A stretch of 64,000 bases of DNA from Sequoia sempervirens (Eukaryota > Streptophyta > Pinopsida > Cupressales > Cupressaceae). Below the pieces are notes generated by a model that was not told the DNA's origin, ran no database searches, and saw nothing but the letters and a program-made list of their open reading frames with translations. Both the position numbers and the translations under genes were made by a program. Positions within the stretch are counted from its first letter, which is position 1. Each line of letters starts with the position of its first letter. This document shows positions 59,609 to 64,000 of this stretch, piece after piece. Location of the stretch: NCBI GenBank assembly GCA_007258455.2, contig VDFB02270651.1, positions 489,250,711 to 489,314,710 on the forward strand. Reading direction: 5' to 3'.

Positions 59609-61800
59609 CCTTAAGGGATTGATCTGGTTGAACGTAGGTCTGAGCGATTCCGCATATTTGGGTGAGAAAGAGGACCATCCCTAGCGTGAACATTCCTAGT
59701 GTGAACATGCCTATTCAGACGCATTGGAACAGTCTGTTTGGTCACACGAGTTGTAGAAAGAAAGTTGCACCACTTTGCAACTTTCCACTACTTCCATTTG
59801 ACACTTTTTCCATCAACTGAAATCTAGATACCATGAGAAAATGACTCTGAGATAACAACAACTGAGAGAGGTTATTGTAGAGGGGCCCAAAATGATTCCA
59901 TGGGATTAGATGAGAAGTTTTCTAAGCATCATGGTGTCTGAGTAACCTCATGTTGAAGTTTGCAGCCATTTTTCCCTTTGGACCCTTAAGGGATCGATCT
60001 GGTTGAATGTAGGTCAGAGTGATTCCGCATGTTTGGGTGTAAAAAAGGACCATTCCTAGCATTAACATGCCTATTCATACACGTTGGAATAGTCCATTTG
60101 GTCACACGAGTTACAAAATGAAAGTTGCACCACTTTGCAACTTTCCATTGCTTCCATTCGACACTTTTTTTATCAACTGAAAAACTAGACACCACAAGAA
60201 AACCACTCTAAGATAATGAAAACCAAGATATGTTATTGTAGAGGGGCCCAAAATGATCCCATAGGATTAGATGAGAAGTTTCTAAGTGTCATGGTGTCTG
60301 AGTAACCTCATGCTAAAGTTTGTAGCCATTTTTCCCTTTAGACCCTTAAGGGATTGATCCGGTTGACGTAGCTCGGAGCGATTCCACGTGTTTGGGTGTG
60401 AAAGAGGACCATGTATAGCATAAAAATTCCTATTCAGATGCATTGGAATAGTCTGCTTGGTCACACGAAGTGTGCAGAACGAAAGTTGCACCACCTTGCA
60501 ACTTTCCACTACTTCCATTTGACACTTTTTCCATCAACTAAAACTGACACCACGGAAAACCACTTCGAGATAACAAAAACTGAGAGAGGTTATTGTAGAG
60601 GGGTCCAATGCAATCCCATAGGATTAGACAAGAAGTTTCTAAGCATGACGATGTCCGAGTAACCTCATACTGAAGTTTGCAACCATTTTTCCCTTTGAAC
60701 CCTTAAGGGATCGATCCGGTTGAATGTAGCTCGGAGTGAGTTCGCGTGTTTGGGTGTGAAAGAGGACCATGCCTAGTGTAAACGTACCTATTTAGATGCA
60801 TTGGAATAGTCTATTTGGTTACACGAGTTACATAATGAAAGTTGCACCACTTTTTTAACTTTCTACTGCTTTCATTTGACACTTTTTTCATCAACTAAAA
60901 ACTGGACACCACGGGAAAAATACTCCGAGATAATAAAAACCAAGAGAGGTTATTATAGAGGGGCCCAACATGATCCCATTGGATCAGATAAGAATTTTCT
61001 AAGCGTCACGGTGTCCAAGTAACCTCATGCTGAAGTTTGCAGCCATTTTTCCCTTTAGACCCTTCAGGGATCGATCCGGTTGAACGTAGCTTGGAGCGAT
61101 TCCGCGTGTTTGGATGTGAAAGAGGACCATGCCTAGCATAAAAATTCCTATTTGGATGCATTGGAATAGTCTGTTTGGTCATGCGAGTTGTAGAACGAAA
61201 GTTGCACTACCTTGCAACTTTCCACTGCTTCCATTTGACACTTTTTCCATCAACTGAAAACTAGACACCACGGGAAAACCACTACGAGATAACAAAAACT
61301 GAGAGATTTTATTGTAGAGGGGCCCAACACGATCCCATAGGATCAGACGAGAAGTTTCTAAGCATCACGGTGTCCGAGCAACCCCATGCTAAAGTTTGCA
61401 GTCATTTCTCCCTTAGGACCCTTAAGGGATCAATCTGGTTGAACGTAGCTCAGAGTGATTCCGTGTGTTTGGGTGTGAAAGAGGACCATGTATAGCGTAA
61501 AAATTCCTATTCAAACATGTTGGAACAGTCTATTTGGTCACATGAGTTGCATAAAAAAAGTTGCACTACCTTGCAACTTTCCACTGCTTCCATTTGACAC
61601 TTTTTCCATCAACTGAAAAACTGGACACCACGAGAAAACCACTCCGAGATAATGAAAACCGATAGAGGTTATTGTAGAGGGGCCCAATGCAATCACATAG
61701 GATTAGATGAGAAGTTTCTAAGCATCATGGTGTTTGAGTAATCTCATGCTGAAGTTTGCAGCCATTTTTCCCTTTAGACCCTTAAGGGATCGATCCAGTT
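59609..61800. repeat. 360-bp tandem repeat array, about six copies
   Basis: CCTTAAGGG-type landmarks lie at 59609, 59984, 60344, 60701, 61061, 61420 and 61780, giving periods of 375, 360, 357, 360, 359 and 360 bp. Conserved blocks per unit: GATCGATCCGGTTGAACGTA, GTGTTTGGGTGTGAAAGAGG, GAAAGTTGCACCACCTTGCA, ACTTTTTCCATCAACTGAAA, TTATTGTAGAGGGGCCCAA, GAGAAGTTTCTAAGCATCA and AAGTTTGCAGCCATTTTTCC. Units differ by perhaps 8-15% by eye. Each has an internal inverted pair (GAAAGTTGCA / TTGCAACTTTC). No function is evident. Confidence 0.92.
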
Positions 61801-62380
61801 GAACAAAGGGTCTATATTGTAAACTTATCCAAACCTTACCAAATCTTAGGGAAGCAATTCTAAGGTGTCAAAACTTCAAAAGCCACAATTAGATCTTAGT
61901 TATACCACCGTACAATGGGTAAACCACAAAACCCTCTATTGTAGCCTAAACCCTAGGGGTTTATTGAAAATGATACTTCCAAAGCTAACCACAAGCTAAA
62001 AATTACTCAAAAAAATTTGTGATACCATACACAAGCTCAAACAATCATAAAATAACACTTCCCTACACAAAAACACATTTTGACTCTTCAAAACCACCAT
62101 TTTTCTTAAAGAAAACTCACTTTTACACACATGGGTTTCACACCCATCTCACTTTCAGACCTCCCCAACACTAACACATCATTCCCACACCTTAATAATG
62201 TTAGTGCAGACCCATTCCTCAAGTTACAGAGGCTATAGAAAGAGGAATGGGTCAAAAATCCATTTTTATTGACTCAAAACCTTCAAATGTACAAGTTCAG
62301 GCCGGTTTTAGTAAATTGATGATATTCTACTCCTTATTTTCCTTGATGAAAAAAACCTACTGAATGGTGCTCCTGCACCA
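61801..62380. other. non-coding segment ending in an LTR-like start (minus strand)
   Basis: No gene. At its right edge the minus strand reads TGGTGCAGGAGCACC from 62380, the same word that starts the candidate chromovirus LTR at 1194. In the duplicated copies to the right the coding sequence continues past the corresponding point, so an element boundary probably lies here. Confidence 0.45.
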
Positions 62381-64000
62381 ATCATACATTGACCTTCTTG
62401 TCCCTTCGAAAGTTTGGACCACATCCATTACCTCCACATAAAACTCGACATCTTTGGTCTTCTTGGTTCTCATGCCTTGATATGGTTATGCAAATGAAAA
62501 TGAAGCAAAGTAATCATCTCCTTCTCCACTGGCTGGAATAATGCATGCTTAATGTTTTGATACATGATATCATCTCTCTCATCTACTCTCATGGTTGAAT
62601 ATAAAAATCTAGTATGGCGGGTCTCTAGAGTTCCAGTCATCTTTCTTCCTCTTCCACCAAATGTTGGCCTGATCCACACGTCTGCCAGTCTAATTGACTT
62701 TGTTTTTAAAAGCTAAAGTTTCTCCTGAGTCACCAGTGTTGCTCTGTCTACCTTTTCAGACTCTTTCATTGCTATAGATTATCTCTGGGATTTAATAATT
62801 TGTACCACATGTGGTTGATGTGCTTTGAATCCTTGCATCCAAAGGAAATTTCCTCAACATAAATACTCTCTCAAGGTTAACAATCATACATTAACCTTCT
62901 TTCCCCTCTTAAATTTTGGACCACATCCATTATCTCCACATAAAACTCGACATCCTTGGTCTTCTTGGTTCCCACACCTTGATATGGTTATGCAAATGAA
63001 AATGAAGCAAAGTAATCACCTCCTTCTCTGCTAGTTGGAAGAATGCATGCTTAATGTTTTGATACATGATACCAACTCTCTCTTCTGCTCTCATGGTTGA
63101 ATATCAAAATCTAGTATGGTGGGCCTCCAGAGTTCCAGTCATCTTTCTTCCTCTTCCACCAAATGTTGGCCTGATCCACACATCTTCTAGCCTAATTAGC
63201 TTTGTTTTTTTAAAACTAAAGTTTCTCCTGAGTCACCAATGTAGCTCTCTCTGCCTTTTCAGACTCTTTCATTGCTACAAATTGTCTTTGGGATTTAATC
63301 ATCTGTACCACATGGTTGATGTGCTTTGAATCATCAGTAATAGTCTTCAAAATTGGCTGCTAGTACAAGTTCATTATGCTTTCATAATACTTTATAACCA
63401 TGGAATTCAGCCATTCCTTGATGCCATCAAGTGAAGATTGAGGAATGGTGTCAATGTGGAGTACATCCCGCTTGAAGTCTTTGAAAGAAATAGCCATATC
63501 AAATTCCTTTTTCCCAAGTCCTACTCTCTCAAGGTAACAATCTCAATCTCACTAATAGCGATTACTAAGAAAGGTAATTCCACCAACTCTACCAAACAAT
63601 TTACCATAACAATAATAAAAGAAGAGGCTTTGAAAGGAACTCCATGAAAACCAAGCTCTCTAATGGCTTAGATGAGGCTGCTCCCATAGCTCTCTTACTC
63701 GCTTGAAAAATCCTTGAAACTCTATATTGATTTTATATTTCCTGTCCCTCTCTTGTTGTTCTTCTTCAATTTCATCAAGATCATACATTGACCTTCTTGA
63801 CCCTCCTAAAGTTTGGGCCACATCCATTACCTCCACATAAAACTAGACATCCTTGGTCTTCTTGGTTCCCATGCCTTGATATGGTTATGCAAATGAAAAT
63901 GAAGCAAAGTAATCACCTCCTTCTTCACTAGCTGGAAGAATGCATGCTTAATGTTTTGATACATGATATCAACTCTCTCTTCTGCTCTCATGGTTGAATA
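62381..64000 (-). pseudogene. tandemly duplicated minus-strand coding segments, unknown family
   Basis: Three copies of one segment begin near 62381, 62882 and 63785 (the third cut by the window end). Each encodes on the minus strand a peptide with VWIRPTFGGRGRKMTGTLE, STMR, IMYQNIKHA and ITLLHFHLHNHI. Between copies two and three the minus strand reads FKDFKRDVLHIDTIPQSSLD, GIKEWLNSMVIKYYESIMNL, DSKHINHVVQMIKSQRQF and AMKESEKAE, then TLVTQEKL. Copies differ by several percent and by frame-breaking changes. I do not recognise the family; a retroelement additional ORF is possible. The gene continues to the right. Confidence 0.55.

Noticed and set aside
59986..60662. Reading frames across the 360-bp array
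   Set aside because: They exist because the period is divisible by three; no conserved protein and stops differ between units.
57350..61800. Regularly spaced repeats that could suggest a CRISPR array
   Set aside because: Plant DNA, repeat units of 315-360 bp without unique short spacers.

Overview
The window is plant nuclear DNA made almost entirely of decayed, nested transposable elements. No intact host gene is visible. AT-rich sequence, many LTR retrotransposons in several lineages, plant L1-type LINEs, CACTA and other terminal-inverted-repeat (TIR) elements, and heavy decay by in-frame TAG/TGA all fit a large-genome seed plant. A gymnosperm is my best guess, but that is inference. Bases 50899-50998 are a 100-N assembly gap.

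Left part (1-17.1 kb): a CACTA terminus (1-475) abuts the integrase tail and chromodomain of a Ty3/gypsy chromovirus (476-1170) and a probable LTR. Next come a minus-strand spliced TE-like gene (5.6-7.0 kb), a long decayed minus-strand ORF of unknown family (8.3-11.8 kb), and a 5'-truncated LINE (15267-17095) with poly(A) and a 17-bp target-site duplication (TSD).

Central part (18-48.6 kb): this is a three-level nest. An old Ty1/copia-like element (LTR remnants near 18.1-18.3 and 47.6-48.6 kb) contains a second copia element (19900-47454). The second element carries a TIR element in its 5' LTR, a 250-bp probable solo LTR in pol, and a 19.3-kb Ty3/gypsy element of the Tat type (24560-43822) inserted in its reverse transcriptase gene. 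The Tat element has both LTRs, a primer-binding-site position, gag, protease with G-patch, reverse transcriptase, two RNase H domains, integrase and polypurine tract. It also has a decayed antisense gene of the plant mobile domain (PMD) family between integrase and 3' LTR.

Right part (49-64 kb): a copia LTR fragment, an uncharacterised minus-strand ORF beside the gap, a second LINE 3' end, another CACTA terminus (to 53552) abutting the 5' part of a chromovirus pol in minus orientation, 3' exons of a second TE-like gene, a tandem array of foldback units (57.35-58.88 kb), a 360-bp tandem repeat (59.6-61.8 kb), and tandemly duplicated minus-strand coding segments running off the end.

The two CACTA/chromovirus junctions fall at the same codon with the same 3-bp TSD but in opposite orientation, which suggests an inversion of more than 50 kb or a duplication. 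The most unusual single feature is the antisense PMD gene inside the Tat element.
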